A program made the position numbers and the translations under genes. This document shows, in pieces, positions 26,502 to 36,269 of a stretch of 64,000 bases of DNA. The stretch's first letter is position 1, and every line of letters starts with the position of its first letter. The DNA comes from Pseudoalteromonas luteoviolacea DSM 6061 (GTDB lineage Bacteria > Pseudomonadota > Gammaproteobacteria > Enterobacterales > Alteromonadaceae): the NCBI RefSeq assembly GCF_001625655.1, contig NZ_AUYB01000126.1, positions 1 to 64,000 on the forward strand. Reading direction: 5' to 3'. The notes under the pieces were generated by a model. It made no database searches. It was not told where the DNA came from and was given only the letters and a program-made list of their open reading frames with translations.

Positions 26502-27095
26502 TTAGGACTGCTCCGCAAGAATACGTTGTACTGGCTTAAAGCTTTTACGATGGTAAGGCGTGATACCGTGCAAAGCCAGTGCTTCGAAATGCGCTTTGGT
26601 TGGGTAGCCTTTGTGGCCGGCAAAACCAAATTGTGGGAACTTAGCATCAAGCTCAATCATTTCGTTGTCACGTGTTACCTTCGCCAAAATAGAAGCTGCA
26701 CTAATTTCTGGCACCAGACTGTCACCTTTTACAACCGCTTGTGCAGGCGTACTTATTTCAGGAAGTCGATTGCCATCTACAAATACAAACTCAGCGGCTA
26801 TGCTAAGTCCCTCAACAGCACGCTTCATAGCAAGCATGGTTGCATGCAAAATATTGAGCTCATCAATTTCTTCGACACTGGCACGCGCTATACAATAACA
26901 CAGTGCTTTTTCTTTAATTTCTTCTGCGAGCGCATTGCGCTTTTTCTCAGAGAGCTTTTTAGAATCGGTCAACCCTTCAATAGGTTTAGTTGGATCTAAA
27001 ATAACAGCTGCCGTTACAACGTCGCCGACTAAGGGGCCTCGGCCTACTTCATCCACACCTGCAATATAGTTAAAATTAGGTCGTTCAATTTGCAT
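26502..27095 (-). CDS. rnhB: ribonuclease HII
   Basis: RNase HII removes ribonucleotides from DNA and RNA-DNA hybrids. The 197-aa protein has the conserved GVDEVGRGPLVGDVV (catalytic Asp-Glu pair), the FVDGN motif and SILAKVTRD. Its start overlaps the lpxB stop by 11 bp, indicating translational coupling. Confidence 0.97.
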   Translation of the reverse strand: MQIERPNFNYIAGVDEVGRGPLVGDVVTAAVILDPTKPIEGLTDSKKLSEKKRNALAEEIKEKALCYCIARASVEEIDELNILHATMLAMKRAVEGLSIAAEFVFVDGNRLPEISTPAQAVVKGDSLVPEISAASILAKVTRDNEMIELDAKFPQFGFAGHKGYPTKAHFEALALHGITPYHRKSFKPVQRILAEQS

Positions 27096-28239
27096 CTATT
27101 ACCTCCGCAACAGCGATTGCAGCCTGTTCACTGGCATTCAAACGGATATCTTTATGGATTTCGTAAAAGCGCTTTATCAGCGCCGAATTATCTTCACGCA
27201 GTAGCGGAAGCAACGCATCGGTCAATGCATCAGGGTTACACTCTTCTTGCAAAAACTCAGGAACCAAAGGCGCATCAGCCAGCAAATTTGGTAGAGAAAA
27301 GTGCTTAATATTAAAAGTAAAGAATGTACTGAAAATTTTGTAACTTAAGGTCTTTAGGCGGTAGCCAACAACCATCGGCTTTTTGTAAAGCATGGCTTCT
27401 AACGTGGCCGTACCAGATGCAAGAAGCACCGCATCTGCTGCCTTCATGGCAATAGAAGACTGTCCATCAAGTAGAATAGGCCTCAGTTCAGGTGCAACTT
27501 TATTCAAAACTTGCATAAATTGCTTCTGGCGTTTTTCATTAACCAAAGGCACAACAATCTTTAGATCAGGAATTTTATCGACCAGTTGTTTGGCTGTTTG
27601 TAAGTAGGTTTCGCTCAACAAACTCACTTCTGAGCCACGGCTTCCGGGTAACAAGGCCAACACTGTGTCTGACTCATCTAAGCCAATTTCAGCTCGCGCT
27701 GCTTGCTGATCAGACTCCAAAGGGATTTCATCCGCTAACGTATGCCCAACAAACGTACATGGTACTTCATGTTTGTCATAAAACGCTTTTTCAAAGGGTA
27801 ATAGCGAAAGCACCAAGTTGGTCGCTTCTGCAATTGTGTGTATTCTTTTTGGACGCCACGCCCAAACTGACGGGCTAACATATTGTATGGTTTTGATACC
27901 AGCCGCTTTTAAAGGCTTTTCAACGCGTAAGTTAAAGTCTGGAGCATCAATACCAATGAATACGTCAGGAGGATTATCAATGAAATGGTTTACCAGCTGT
28001 TTTCTAATTTTCAGCAATCTCGGTAAGCGTCCCAGGACTTCAACAAGTCCCATAACTGCCAGCTCTTCCATATCAAATAAGCTTTTGCAGCCTTCAGCTT
28101 GCATTTTAGGGCCCGCAATACCCACAAATTGGGCTGTAGGATACCGTTTTTTAAGGGCTTTAATTAACCCTGCGCCGAGAATATCGCCAGACAATTCGCC
28201 TGCAACAATACCAATGGTGATTGATTTTTCGTTTGCCAT
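27085..28239 (-). CDS. lpxB: lipid-A-disaccharide synthase
   Basis: LpxB joins UDP-2,3-diacylglucosamine and lipid X to form the lipid A disaccharide at the inner membrane. The 384-aa protein has the GT19 family features: GELSGDILGAGLIKALKKR at the N-terminus, FIGIDAPDFNLRVE, and LLPGSRGSEV in the C-terminal nucleotide-sugar domain. Unlike in E. coli, it is separated from lpxA by 121 bp containing an intrinsic terminator, so lpxB-rnhB-dnaE need their own promoter or read-through. Confidence 0.97.
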   Translation of the reverse strand: MANEKSITIGIVAGELSGDILGAGLIKALKKRYPTAQFVGIAGPKMQAEGCKSLFDMEELAVMGLVEVLGRLPRLLKIRKQLVNHFIDNPPDVFIGIDAPDFNLRVEKPLKAAGIKTIQYVSPSVWAWRPKRIHTIAEATNLVLSLLPFEKAFYDKHEVPCTFVGHTLADEIPLESDQQAARAEIGLDESDTVLALLPGSRGSEVSLLSETYLQTAKQLVDKIPDLKIVVPLVNEKRQKQFMQVLNKVAPELRPILLDGQSSIAMKAADAVLLASGTATLEAMLYKKPMVVGYRLKTLSYKIFSTFFTFNIKHFSLPNLLADAPLVPEFLQEECNPDALTDALLPLLREDNSALIKRFYEIHKDIRLNASEQAAIAVAEVIDAN

Positions 28240-28258
28240 TTTTGTTCTTCTGGAAAAT

Positions 28259-28285
28259 AAAAAAACGCCATACTAAGTATGGCGT
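28259..28285 (-). terminator. intrinsic terminator between lpxA and lpxB
   Basis: On the minus strand ACGCCATAC and GTATGGCGT (28265-28273 and 28277-28285) form a perfect 9-bp stem with a 3-nt loop, followed directly by seven T residues. It lies after lpxA and before lpxB and should end the uppS-to-lpxA transcript. Confidence 0.85.
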
Positions 28286-28360
28286 CATTATATCAGAACC
28301 CACCCTTTGATATGTGCTAATTTGAATGCTCAATTTAGCAATCGAAAGGGGTAATCTGCT

Positions 28361-29131
28361 TTAGCGTACTAGCCCGCGCTCAGAGGTTGCAATAAAGTCT
28401 ACCATCTGTTGAACCACAGGGAACTTTTGCGCTTCTTCTTGCAATAAAACAAGTGCCTCATCCAGCTTTAAGCCTTTGCGGAATAGTATTTTATATGCTC
28501 TACGCGTTGCCATAATCTCTTCTGACTCAAAACCACGACGCTTTAAGCCTTCTGTATTAATAGCGACCGGACGTGCTGGCGTGCCTGTCGTTGTCACAAA
28601 TGGCGGTACATCCTGGTTAACACCAGAATACATGCCAACAAATGCGTGTGACCCAACTTTACAGAATTGGTGTACACCTGAGTTACCAGCTAGGATTACC
28701 CAATCACCAATATGCACATGGCCTGCTACACTCGCATTATTTGCAAATATTACGTTGTTGCCAATCACTGCATCGTGGGCTACATGCGTATAAGCCATAA
28801 ATAAATTGTTGCTACCAATGATGGTAACGCCGTTATCTTGAATTGTACCACGGTGAATGGTCGCACACTCTCGAATAACGTTGTTATCACCGATAATAAG
28901 TTTTGTTGGTTCATCCTTGTACTTTTTATCTTGACAGGCCTCGCCTACTGATGCGAACTGAAAAATATGGTTACCAGAACCAATTTCACTTGGTCCTTTA
29001 ATAACTACATGCGATTCAATTTTACAATCATCGCCAATGACCACGTCGTTACCAATGTAACTATATGGTCCAACAGAGACGTTATTTCCTAATTTAGCAC
29101 CTGGCTCAATAACTGCGGTAGGATGGATCAC
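28361..29131 (-). CDS. lpxA: UDP-N-acetylglucosamine acyltransferase
   Basis: LpxA transfers a 3-hydroxyacyl chain from ACP to UDP-GlcNAc, the first step of lipid A synthesis. The 256-aa protein is a left-handed beta-helix of hexapeptide repeats. It has the ATIHRGT motif, the catalytic-histidine region YTHVAHD, and GNSGVHQFCKVG. It is 2 bp from fabZ. Confidence 0.97.
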   Translation of the reverse strand: MIHPTAVIEPGAKLGNNVSVGPYSYIGNDVVIGDDCKIESHVVIKGPSEIGSGNHIFQFASVGEACQDKKYKDEPTKLIIGDNNVIRECATIHRGTIQDNGVTIIGSNNLFMAYTHVAHDAVIGNNVIFANNASVAGHVHIGDWVILAGNSGVHQFCKVGSHAFVGMYSGVNQDVPPFVTTTGTPARPVAINTEGLKRRGFESEEIMATRRAYKILFRKGLKLDEALVLLQEEAQKFPVVQQMVDFIATSERGLVR

Positions 29132-29133
29132 GC

Positions 29134-29586
29134 TTAAAACTCTCTTCTAGCACACATTAATTCGGCACTACATACTACATTGCCGTCAACTTTTGCTTCA
29201 CCTGAAAACTTCCAAATGTTGCGACGTTCTTTAACAAACTGCACATGTAGATGCATCGTATCACCAGGAACAACTGGTTGCTTAAACCTTGCGTTGTCGA
29301 TGGCTGCGAATAAGTATAGCTCATTATCAGAGCGGTTTTCGACGGTCTTAAACCCAAGTAGTCCAGTAGCCTGAGCGAGCGCTTCTAGGATCATGACTCC
29401 CGGGAAAATAGGCTGTTCAGGAAAGTGACCCGTAAAAATAGGCTCATTTGCTGTCACATTCTTAATAGCATGTAGGTACTCACCCGGCTTGTAGTCGACT
29501 ACTTTATCAACCAATAGCATCGGGTAGCGATGTGGTAATAACTTTAAGATTTCCTGAATGTCAAAGCTGTTTAATTCGTTGGCCAA
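29134..29586 (-). CDS. fabZ: 3-hydroxyacyl-ACP dehydratase FabZ
   Basis: FabZ dehydrates 3-hydroxyacyl-ACP in the fatty acid elongation cycle and so competes with LpxA/LpxD for precursors. The 150-aa hot-dog protein has LLPHRYPMLLVDKV (with a conserved His), FTGHFPEQPIFPGVMILEALAQ (active-site region) and the C-terminal FSGEAKVDG. It sits in the usual lpxD-fabZ-lpxA cluster. Confidence 0.97.
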   Translation of the reverse strand: MANELNSFDIQEILKLLPHRYPMLLVDKVVDYKPGEYLHAIKNVTANEPIFTGHFPEQPIFPGVMILEALAQATGLLGFKTVENRSDNELYLFAAIDNARFKQPVVPGDTMHLHVQFVKERRNIWKFSGEAKVDGNVVCSAELMCARREF

Positions 29587-29597
29587 AATACCACCTT

Positions 29598-30638
29598 TTA
29601 TTTATCCGTATGTTGTAACTGCTCAGTTAAACTTTCTAGCGCCTTAATTCGCGCTTTAAAATCAGAAAGATTGCGTAAGTGGGCAATATTCTTGCGCCAT
29701 TCTTTGTTCGTTGTATGAGGCATACCTGAAGAGTAGATCCCTGGCTGCGAAATGCCTTTTGTGACCATACTCATACCTGTGATTATGACGCCGTCACACA
29801 CTTCATTGTGACCATTAATTGCGACCATACCGCCAATTTGGCAATATTTACCAATTTTGACGCTTCCAGCCATTACCGAACATCCAGCGATGGCTGTCCC
29901 GTAGCCAATTTCCACGTTGTGGGCAATTTGGATTTGGTTGTCGAGTATCACATTGTCATGAATAATCGTGTCATCGATGGCGCCACGGTCTATTGAAGTG
30001 CACGCACCTACTTCAACGCGATCGCCGATGATTACCGTGCCAATCTGAGGGATCTTAACCCACTCACCAGACTCATTTGCATAGCCAAATCCATCACTGC
30101 CAATTACAGCGCCAGACTGGAACAAGCATTTTTCACCAATCACCACGTCATGGTAAATAGTGACGTTGGCCCAAAGCTTAGTGTTTGCACCAATGCGAGC
30201 ATTCTTACCAATAAAACAGCCTGCACCAATTTCCACGTTATCACCAATCACAGCTCCAGACTCGATGACAGCATTTGCTGCAATCTTGACGCTCTGACCT
30301 AGAGAGGCTTCTTCATCTATACATGCACTGGAATGAATACTACTTGCTGCACTCGGCGTTGTATCCATGTACTGCGCCAACTTAGCGTAGGCAACGTAAG
30401 GATTTTCACAGATCAATTTATTGCCAGCGAAATACTCTGCTTCGTCAGCCGATAAAATTACCGCGCCGGCTTCTGTGGACTCTAATTGATTGCGATACTT
30501 TTTGTTTGCCAAAAATGCGATATCTTGATTCTTGGCATTTAACAAAGTAGCGATTTTCACGATTGGCTGATCGGCGTTTCCTTCTAAGGAAGCGCCTAAA
30601 TACTCAGCCAATTGTGACAACGTGTATTGTTTCGTCAT
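29598..30638 (-). CDS. lpxD: UDP-3-O-(3-hydroxyacyl)glucosamine N-acyltransferase
   Basis: LpxD adds the second acyl chain in lipid A synthesis. The 346-aa protein has the N-terminal uridine-binding domain (about 1-100), a hexapeptide-repeat beta-helix with the catalytic HNVEIG segment, and a C-terminal helix (ALESLTEQLQH). Its start shares one base with the skp stop codon. Confidence 0.97.
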   Translation of the reverse strand: MTKQYTLSQLAEYLGASLEGNADQPIVKIATLLNAKNQDIAFLANKKYRNQLESTEAGAVILSADEAEYFAGNKLICENPYVAYAKLAQYMDTTPSAASSIHSSACIDEEASLGQSVKIAANAVIESGAVIGDNVEIGAGCFIGKNARIGANTKLWANVTIYHDVVIGEKCLFQSGAVIGSDGFGYANESGEWVKIPQIGTVIIGDRVEVGACTSIDRGAIDDTIIHDNVILDNQIQIAHNVEIGYGTAIAGCSVMAGSVKIGKYCQIGGMVAINGHNEVCDGVIITGMSMVTKGISQPGIYSSGMPHTTNKEWRKNIAHLRNLSDFKARIKALESLTEQLQHTDK

Positions 30639-31156
30639 TATTTTTTGCTAACTGCTTCAACAACTTTATCTGATAGATCGCTAACTTTATCAGGGTTGAA
30701 GTAAATTGTCGTTTCTTTTACTCGAACTTCGTCAAACTTTCCTTTTTTAGCTACATCTTGAATAGCATCAAAGATAAGTTTTTGAACCTTAGCTAGCTCT
30801 TGATTTTGGCGTTGCTTGATTTCCTGCTCTAAAGGGCGGCCCTTTTCAGCAAGTGTTTTTTGCATTTGTTGGATTTTGTCGCGAAGCGCTGTTTTTTGCT
30901 CTTCGCTCATAGTCGCACTTTCACGCTTAAACTTCTCTGCTTCAAAACGAATATCGCCTTGTAGTTTTTCTAATTCTTGGCGACGCTCTGCGAACTCACT
31001 TTTTAGCGTTTGTTCAATTTTAGCCATTTGCGGTAACTGTGAATAAATTGATTGCATATCGATTAAACCCACTTTGTGAGCGAATGCATTAACTGAGTTA
31101 CCCATTAACAATGCTGCTAAAATACCCATAGCAGACGTTTTAAAAATCTTTTTCAC
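30638..31156 (-). CDS. skp: periplasmic chaperone Skp (OmpH)
   Basis: Skp holds unfolded outer-membrane proteins in the periplasm and hands them to the BAM complex. The 172-aa product starts at the GTG at 31156, chosen because AAGGAG lies 8 nt upstream; translation yields KKIFKTSAMGILAALLMGN followed by a signal cleavage near AFA-HKVG. The rest is a charged coiled-coil domain typical of Skp. The open frame continues 19 codons upstream into the end of bamA, which is not coding in this frame. It follows bamA by 10 bp. Confidence 0.93.
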   Translation of the reverse strand: MKKIFKTSAMGILAALLMGNSVNAFAHKVGLIDMQSIYSQLPQMAKIEQTLKSEFAERRQELEKLQGDIRFEAEKFKRESATMSEEQKTALRDKIQQMQKTLAEKGRPLEQEIKQRQNQELAKVQKLIFDAIQDVAKKGKFDEVRVKETTIYFNPDKVSDLSDKVVEAVSKK

Positions 31157-31166
31157 AATAAACTCC

Positions 31167-33638
31167 TTAGAAAGTATTACTGATGTTGAAGCTGATGTTT
31201 TGAGTGTCATCATCGTCTTCTTTTTTCAGTGGATACGCAAAACTAATTAACATTGGTCCCATTGGTGAAATCCATTGGATAGATAAACCAGTTGAAACCC
31301 TAAAACGGCCAGGATCAGAAAAGTCTGATAATTGTTTGTATTGATCTTCTGGCAAGTTTGTATAACGACTTACATCAAATTCAGTGTCCCAAACGTTCGC
31401 TGCATCAACAAAGAAGCTAGTACGAACTGAACTTGTGTTTTCTTCATCTAGGAAAGGTGTTGGAACAATCATTTCAGCACCAAGTACAGCCTTCGCATTA
31501 CCACCGATACGGCCTAGTGGTATCAACTGGTCAAATTGCGGATCACCGCCGATCGTGCCTGTTGTCGAACCATCAGGATTTGGAGTACCTGTAATTGGTA
31601 AAGGTGTACGTTGAACCGCCTGAGGTAAGATTGTATTTCGTTCAAAACCTCTCAGTTCCATTTCTGTAATACGGTAGAACTCTTGGAAAGGTAATACCTG
31701 ATCAAACCCATTCTTCTCACCATAACCATTACCATATGCAAGCGCAGCACGCGTTGAGAATACCCAACGATGGTCATTACTAATTGGCCAGTAGAAGCGC
31801 GAATCATAGCTCAGTTTGAAATAGTTCAAGTCTGAGTTTGGTGTCGTAAAGGTAAAGTTAGCAGATTGACGCGAACCATCAGTCGGGAACATACCTCGGT
31901 TAACCGTGATACGTGACCAACCTACACCCAATTCGAACTTAGTGAAATCAAATCCACTATCAGGGTTGTCAGGGTCTTCAAATGTTAGCCTCATAACACG
32001 CGTTTGCTCGTAGTCAGCAATACGGTCTAGGTCTTCTTCAATCCAACGGAAGCTAAAGTTCAATCGGTTAACAGGGTTAATTGGAATACCAAAGTGAGTA
32101 CCAATACCGTAACTACGCGAATCATAATCTACAAGACCAATTTCACCGCCATCAAAGTTGCTGTAGAAAATACTACTACCTTGAGAAATACCATCTGGCG
32201 TGAAATACGGGTCAGTGTAGGACACACTGTACCTTGTCGATGCGCGAGACGTATTGATATTGAATGCAACTTGGTCACCTGAACCTAAGAAGTTAGATTC
32301 GCTTACCCCTACGTTAAACTGTAAACCAGCATAAGAGCCGTAAGCAACACCCGCTTGGAAACTACCTGCTGGTTGTTCTTTTACGTTGAAGTCTACATCA
32401 ACTTGATCGTCCACACCCGGAATTGGTTTTACTTCAAACTCAACTTTTTCCATGTATGGTAAACGCTGGATCTGCAACTTCGAACGTTCAAGGCTTTGAT
32501 TTGATAACCAAGCGCCCTCAAGCTGAGTCATTTCTCTTCGTACAACATGATCTGCTGTATTCTGGTTACCATTTACCAAGATACGACGAACATAAACGCG
32601 TTTGCCAGGATCCACTGACAATGTTAAATGCACTTCTTTGTTTTCGTCATCGATCTCAGGAATGGTACGAACTTCAGCGTTCGCATAACCAAATCTAGCT
32701 AGATAACCTTTGATGAACTCTTCAGAAGACGTAACCAAAGAGCCGTTATACAACTCACCGGCTTTAAGAGGAACTACACTACGGATCAGTTCTTCACGGC
32801 CTAATAAATCACCAATAAAGTCAAACCCTTTAACGGTGTACTTCTCACCTTCAGTGATATTCGCCGTTACGTAAACTGACTCACGCTCTGGGCTCACTGA
32901 AACTTGGGTAGAGTCGATGTTAAACCTTAAGTAACCTCTATCAAGGTAATAACTGCGGATTTTTTCGAGGTCGCCTTCAATAGTTTGCTTTTGGTAACGG
33001 TCGCTCGACAAGAACTTCCACCAAGGTAAATCTTGTTGAGACTCAACCAAACGTAGTAACTGCTCATCCGAAAATAATTCATTACCAACTAAGTTAATCT
33101 GGCGAACAGATGCAGCGTCACCTTCATCAAAGTCGAACTTTAACTTTACGCGGTTACGAGGCAATTCAACGATGCTGACTTCAATCTTGGCGTTATATTT
33201 ACCAATACTGTGGAAGAACTCAATCAGACCTTTTTCGATACCATCGATAACCGTACGGTCCAGTGTTTCACCAGTACGAATATCTTTGTCGTCTAAGCTT
33301 TCTTGAAGTTGCTCATCTTTGATGTCTTTGTTGCCATCGAATTCAATTGAAGCAATCGTCGGGCGCTCTTTTACTTTGAAAATGATCTGATTGCCATCAC
33401 GGTATGCCGTAATGTCATCAAAGTGACCAGACGAAAATAATGTTTTGATCGTTCTTGAAACTGTGTAGTTATCAATCTCATCACCAACATTAATAGGAAT
33501 ATGTGTTAATGCCGCACCAAGTGCAACACGTTGTAACCCTTCAACTTTTAAATCTTCAACGATAAAGGAGTTTTGCCCTAAAGCGGCAAAACTGGCGCCA
33601 AGTAAACTCGTTACAGCTAAATGTTTTTTTATAGGCAT
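31167..33638 (-). CDS. bamA: outer membrane protein assembly factor BamA
   Basis: BamA is the core of the complex that folds beta-barrel proteins into the outer membrane. The 823-aa protein has a signal peptide (cleavage near ALGQ), five POTRA domains (about 22-425) and a C-terminal 16-strand barrel (about 425-823) ending ISFNISNTF, with the aromatic terminal residue of outer-membrane barrels. It is preceded by rseP and followed by skp. The 70-bp gap to rseP has a small stem (GGCGTA/TACGCC) near 33668. Confidence 0.98.
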   Translation of the reverse strand: MPIKKHLAVTSLLGASFAALGQNSFIVEDLKVEGLQRVALGAALTHIPINVGDEIDNYTVSRTIKTLFSSGHFDDITAYRDGNQIIFKVKERPTIASIEFDGNKDIKDEQLQESLDDKDIRTGETLDRTVIDGIEKGLIEFFHSIGKYNAKIEVSIVELPRNRVKLKFDFDEGDAASVRQINLVGNELFSDEQLLRLVESQQDLPWWKFLSSDRYQKQTIEGDLEKIRSYYLDRGYLRFNIDSTQVSVSPERESVYVTANITEGEKYTVKGFDFIGDLLGREELIRSVVPLKAGELYNGSLVTSSEEFIKGYLARFGYANAEVRTIPEIDDENKEVHLTLSVDPGKRVYVRRILVNGNQNTADHVVRREMTQLEGAWLSNQSLERSKLQIQRLPYMEKVEFEVKPIPGVDDQVDVDFNVKEQPAGSFQAGVAYGSYAGLQFNVGVSESNFLGSGDQVAFNINTSRASTRYSVSYTDPYFTPDGISQGSSIFYSNFDGGEIGLVDYDSRSYGIGTHFGIPINPVNRLNFSFRWIEEDLDRIADYEQTRVMRLTFEDPDNPDSGFDFTKFELGVGWSRITVNRGMFPTDGSRQSANFTFTTPNSDLNYFKLSYDSRFYWPISNDHRWVFSTRAALAYGNGYGEKNGFDQVLPFQEFYRITEMELRGFERNTILPQAVQRTPLPITGTPNPDGSTTGTIGGDPQFDQLIPLGRIGGNAKAVLGAEMIVPTPFLDEENTSSVRTSFFVDAANVWDTEFDVSRYTNLPEDQYKQLSDFSDPGRFRVSTGLSIQWISPMGPMLISFAYPLKKEDDDDTQNISFNISNTF

Positions 33639-33708
33639 TTTATTATCTTTATCCTTTACAGCTTACGGCGTACTATACGCCACGTGCGCTACCGCTCTAT
33701 TACAGAGC

Positions 33709-35064
33709 CTAGAGCCTCGATACGTCATTAAACAGTGCAAAACAAGTCAGAGCTAACAGCATCATCGCTCCCAGCTTATAACCTAACTCTTGTGTCTTTT
33801 CAGAGACCGGTTTTTTTCGAATTAGTTCAATTAAGTAATACATCAAATGCCCACCATCCAACATTGGGAGTGGCAAAAGGTTAAAAACTCCCAAATTAAC
33901 ACTAATTAGTGCTAGAAAGCTTAAAAAGGCAACTAATCCATAACTGACACTGTCTCCAGCCCCAACGGCAATACCAACTGGCCCACTGATATTTTGAACA
34001 GAGACTTGACCGGTTATCAAATTACCAATCATATCGAAGCTTAGCGCAGTCAACGCATAGGTTTTCTGAACGCCAAGCACGATACTATCGAATACACCGT
34101 ACTGTCTAGTCTCAATGTAGCCTTCAGGCCAACTTTTCTGCTTTGGTACAACTCCCAAATAACCAATCACCTGACCGTCAGAGAGCTCTTTTCCATCGGG
34201 TGTCACATTTAGAGTTATTTCCTGGCCATTTCTTAATACAGATAAGACACTAGGTTGATTTGCAGCCTGCTGTACTAACCCAACGAAATGAGCCCAATTC
34301 GTAACACCCTGCTGATTAAAAGAGACAATCACATCTTGAGCTTGCAACTGTGCGCGCTCAGCAGCAGAATCTCTGGCAATAACAGCCAGTTCAGTTGTTA
34401 TATCTGGTCGGTATGGATTGATACCTATGGACGCTAAAGGCGCAACGTCTTTCTGATCTAATTTCCAATTGCTGACGTCTAGGGTGCGAATTGCAATCTG
34501 ACCATTTGCATCAACAACTTTTATCTCTAATCGCTGTTCACCAAGCCCAGACATGACAGCAAAGTTGACTTCTTGCCAAGAATTAACCTCTTCACCACCG
34601 ATACGCTTTAACGCATCACCAGGCAAAATACCGGCTCTTTGGGCAATTGAAGACTCGGAAACAGTCCCAACAACAGGTTTCACGTTCTGTACGCCAACAG
34701 AATACATAATAGCAAGTGCAACTATAGCGAATAAGAAGTTCGCTGCTGGGCCAGCCGCGGCTACAGCCATGCGTGCATAGACTGACTTACTATCAAGGGT
34801 TTTATCGATGCTATTTTCATCTACGTCGTCAACACGAGAATCAAGCATTCGAACATAACCACCCAACGGGATGACCGAAATAGCATATTCAGTCCCCATC
34901 TTGTCATACCAAGTAAACAAAGGTTTACCAAAGCCAATTGAAAATCTAAGTACTTTAACACCCGCTTTTCTGGCAACCCAAAAATGTCCGTATTCATGTA
35001 CAGCGACTAAAATACTCAATGCGACAATAAATGAACCAAGATTCCAGAAAAAATCGAACATCAT
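33709..35064 (-). CDS. rseP: site-2 protease RseP
   Basis: RseP cleaves the anti-sigma factor RseA inside the membrane to release sigma-E when outer-membrane assembly fails. The 451-aa protein has the zinc motif HEYGH (AVHEYGHFWVARKAG) in the first transmembrane helix, two PDZ domains in the middle (about 120-300), and NLLPLPMLDGGHL with the third zinc ligand. It shares one base with the dxr stop codon. Its place next to bamA fits its role. Confidence 0.97.
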   Translation of the reverse strand: MMFDFFWNLGSFIVALSILVAVHEYGHFWVARKAGVKVLRFSIGFGKPLFTWYDKMGTEYAISVIPLGGYVRMLDSRVDDVDENSIDKTLDSKSVYARMAVAAAGPAANFLFAIVALAIMYSVGVQNVKPVVGTVSESSIAQRAGILPGDALKRIGGEEVNSWQEVNFAVMSGLGEQRLEIKVVDANGQIAIRTLDVSNWKLDQKDVAPLASIGINPYRPDITTELAVIARDSAAERAQLQAQDVIVSFNQQGVTNWAHFVGLVQQAANQPSVLSVLRNGQEITLNVTPDGKELSDGQVIGYLGVVPKQKSWPEGYIETRQYGVFDSIVLGVQKTYALTALSFDMIGNLITGQVSVQNISGPVGIAVGAGDSVSYGLVAFLSFLALISVNLGVFNLLPLPMLDGGHLMYYLIELIRKKPVSEKTQELGYKLGAMMLLALTCFALFNDVSRL

Positions 35065-36269
35065 TACCCCTGCTTCGCGATTAACTGTCCTGCAAGCCGA
35101 CGGGCTTGACTATCCATATCTAAAATTTCATCCAATGATTTTAAATCGTTTAGTGTGCTGTGCTCAAGCACCTGCTCATTAACTTTGAATATATCCATAA
35201 AACCAATGCGCCCTTCTAAGAAAGCAGCGACGGAAACTTCATTAGCCGCGTTCAAAGAGGTAGTCGCAGCTTGCCCATGTCTGCAAGCGTCAATTGCGAG
35301 CTTCAGGTTTGGATAACGAGCATAATCCGGGTGGGTAAATGTGAAATCTCGCATTGCAGAAAAATCTAATGGTTTAACGCCAGCATCTATTCGATCTGGA
35401 TAAGCCAGTCCATATGCGATTGGCGTACGCATATCTGGTTGACCCATTTGAGCGATAACAGAACCATCTTGGTATTGTACCATTGAGTGGATCATACTTT
35501 GAGGGTGTATCACCACTTCGATATCATCTGCTTGGCAATCAAATAGCCATTTAGCTTCGATAAACTCTAAGCCCTTATTCATCATTGTTGCAGAATCAAC
35601 CGAGATCTTTCGTCCCATTGACCAATTTGGGTGTGCTACAGCCTCATCAACAGTAACTTGCTCTAGAGTTTGTATATCACGTGTCAAAAATGGACCACCG
35701 GAGCCGGTCAATAGAATCTTACGAATGCCTATCGAACTGAAGTCAGATTTTGTACCACGTTGCACATCTAATGGCATACATTGAAAAATCGCGTTATGTT
35801 CGCTGTCTATGGGTAACAATGTTGCACCATGGCGCTTCACTTTATCCATAAACAATTGGCCTGACATCACCAATGACTCTTTATTCGCCAATAGCACCTT
35901 TTTGCCAGCTTCCACAGCGGCAAGGGTTGGGAGGAGGCCTGCAGCACCCACAATCGCTGACATCACAATGTCGACATCATCATGTGCGGCGATGTCGCAC
36001 ATGGAATCAGTGCCACTTAACACTTCAATAGACGTATTACTTAATTGCTCACGCAAAGACAAAGCGGCACGCTCGTCTTGCATGACGATATATCTCGGCT
36101 TATGTTCCAATGCTTGCTTTAAAATTACATCGACGTTAGAACCAGCCACTAAAGCAAAAACGTTATAGCGCGCTTTATTGCGAGCAATAACATCTAGAGT
36201 AGATGTACCAATAGAACCACTTGCGCCAAGAATAACAACCTGTTCTAGTCGATTAGACTCGGCACTCAT
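35064..36269 (-). CDS. dxr: 1-deoxy-D-xylulose 5-phosphate reductoisomerase
   Basis: Dxr converts DXP to MEP with NADPH, the committed step of non-mevalonate isoprenoid synthesis. The 401-aa protein has VILGASGSIGTSTLDVI (NADPH binding), LLANKESLV, the metal site in PIDSEHNAIFQ, and HPNWSMGRKISVDSATMMNKG. The ATG at 36269 is preferred; it overlaps the cdsA stop by 4 bp, whereas a GTG at 36284 has no better support. Confidence 0.96.
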   Translation of the reverse strand: MSAESNRLEQVVILGASGSIGTSTLDVIARNKARYNVFALVAGSNVDVILKQALEHKPRYIVMQDERAALSLREQLSNTSIEVLSGTDSMCDIAAHDDVDIVMSAIVGAAGLLPTLAAVEAGKKVLLANKESLVMSGQLFMDKVKRHGATLLPIDSEHNAIFQCMPLDVQRGTKSDFSSIGIRKILLTGSGGPFLTRDIQTLEQVTVDEAVAHPNWSMGRKISVDSATMMNKGLEFIEAKWLFDCQADDIEVVIHPQSMIHSMVQYQDGSVIAQMGQPDMRTPIAYGLAYPDRIDAGVKPLDFSAMRDFTFTHPDYARYPNLKLAIDACRHGQAATTSLNAANEVSVAAFLEGRIGFMDIFKVNEQVLEHSTLNDLKSLDEILDMDSQARRLAGQLIAKQG

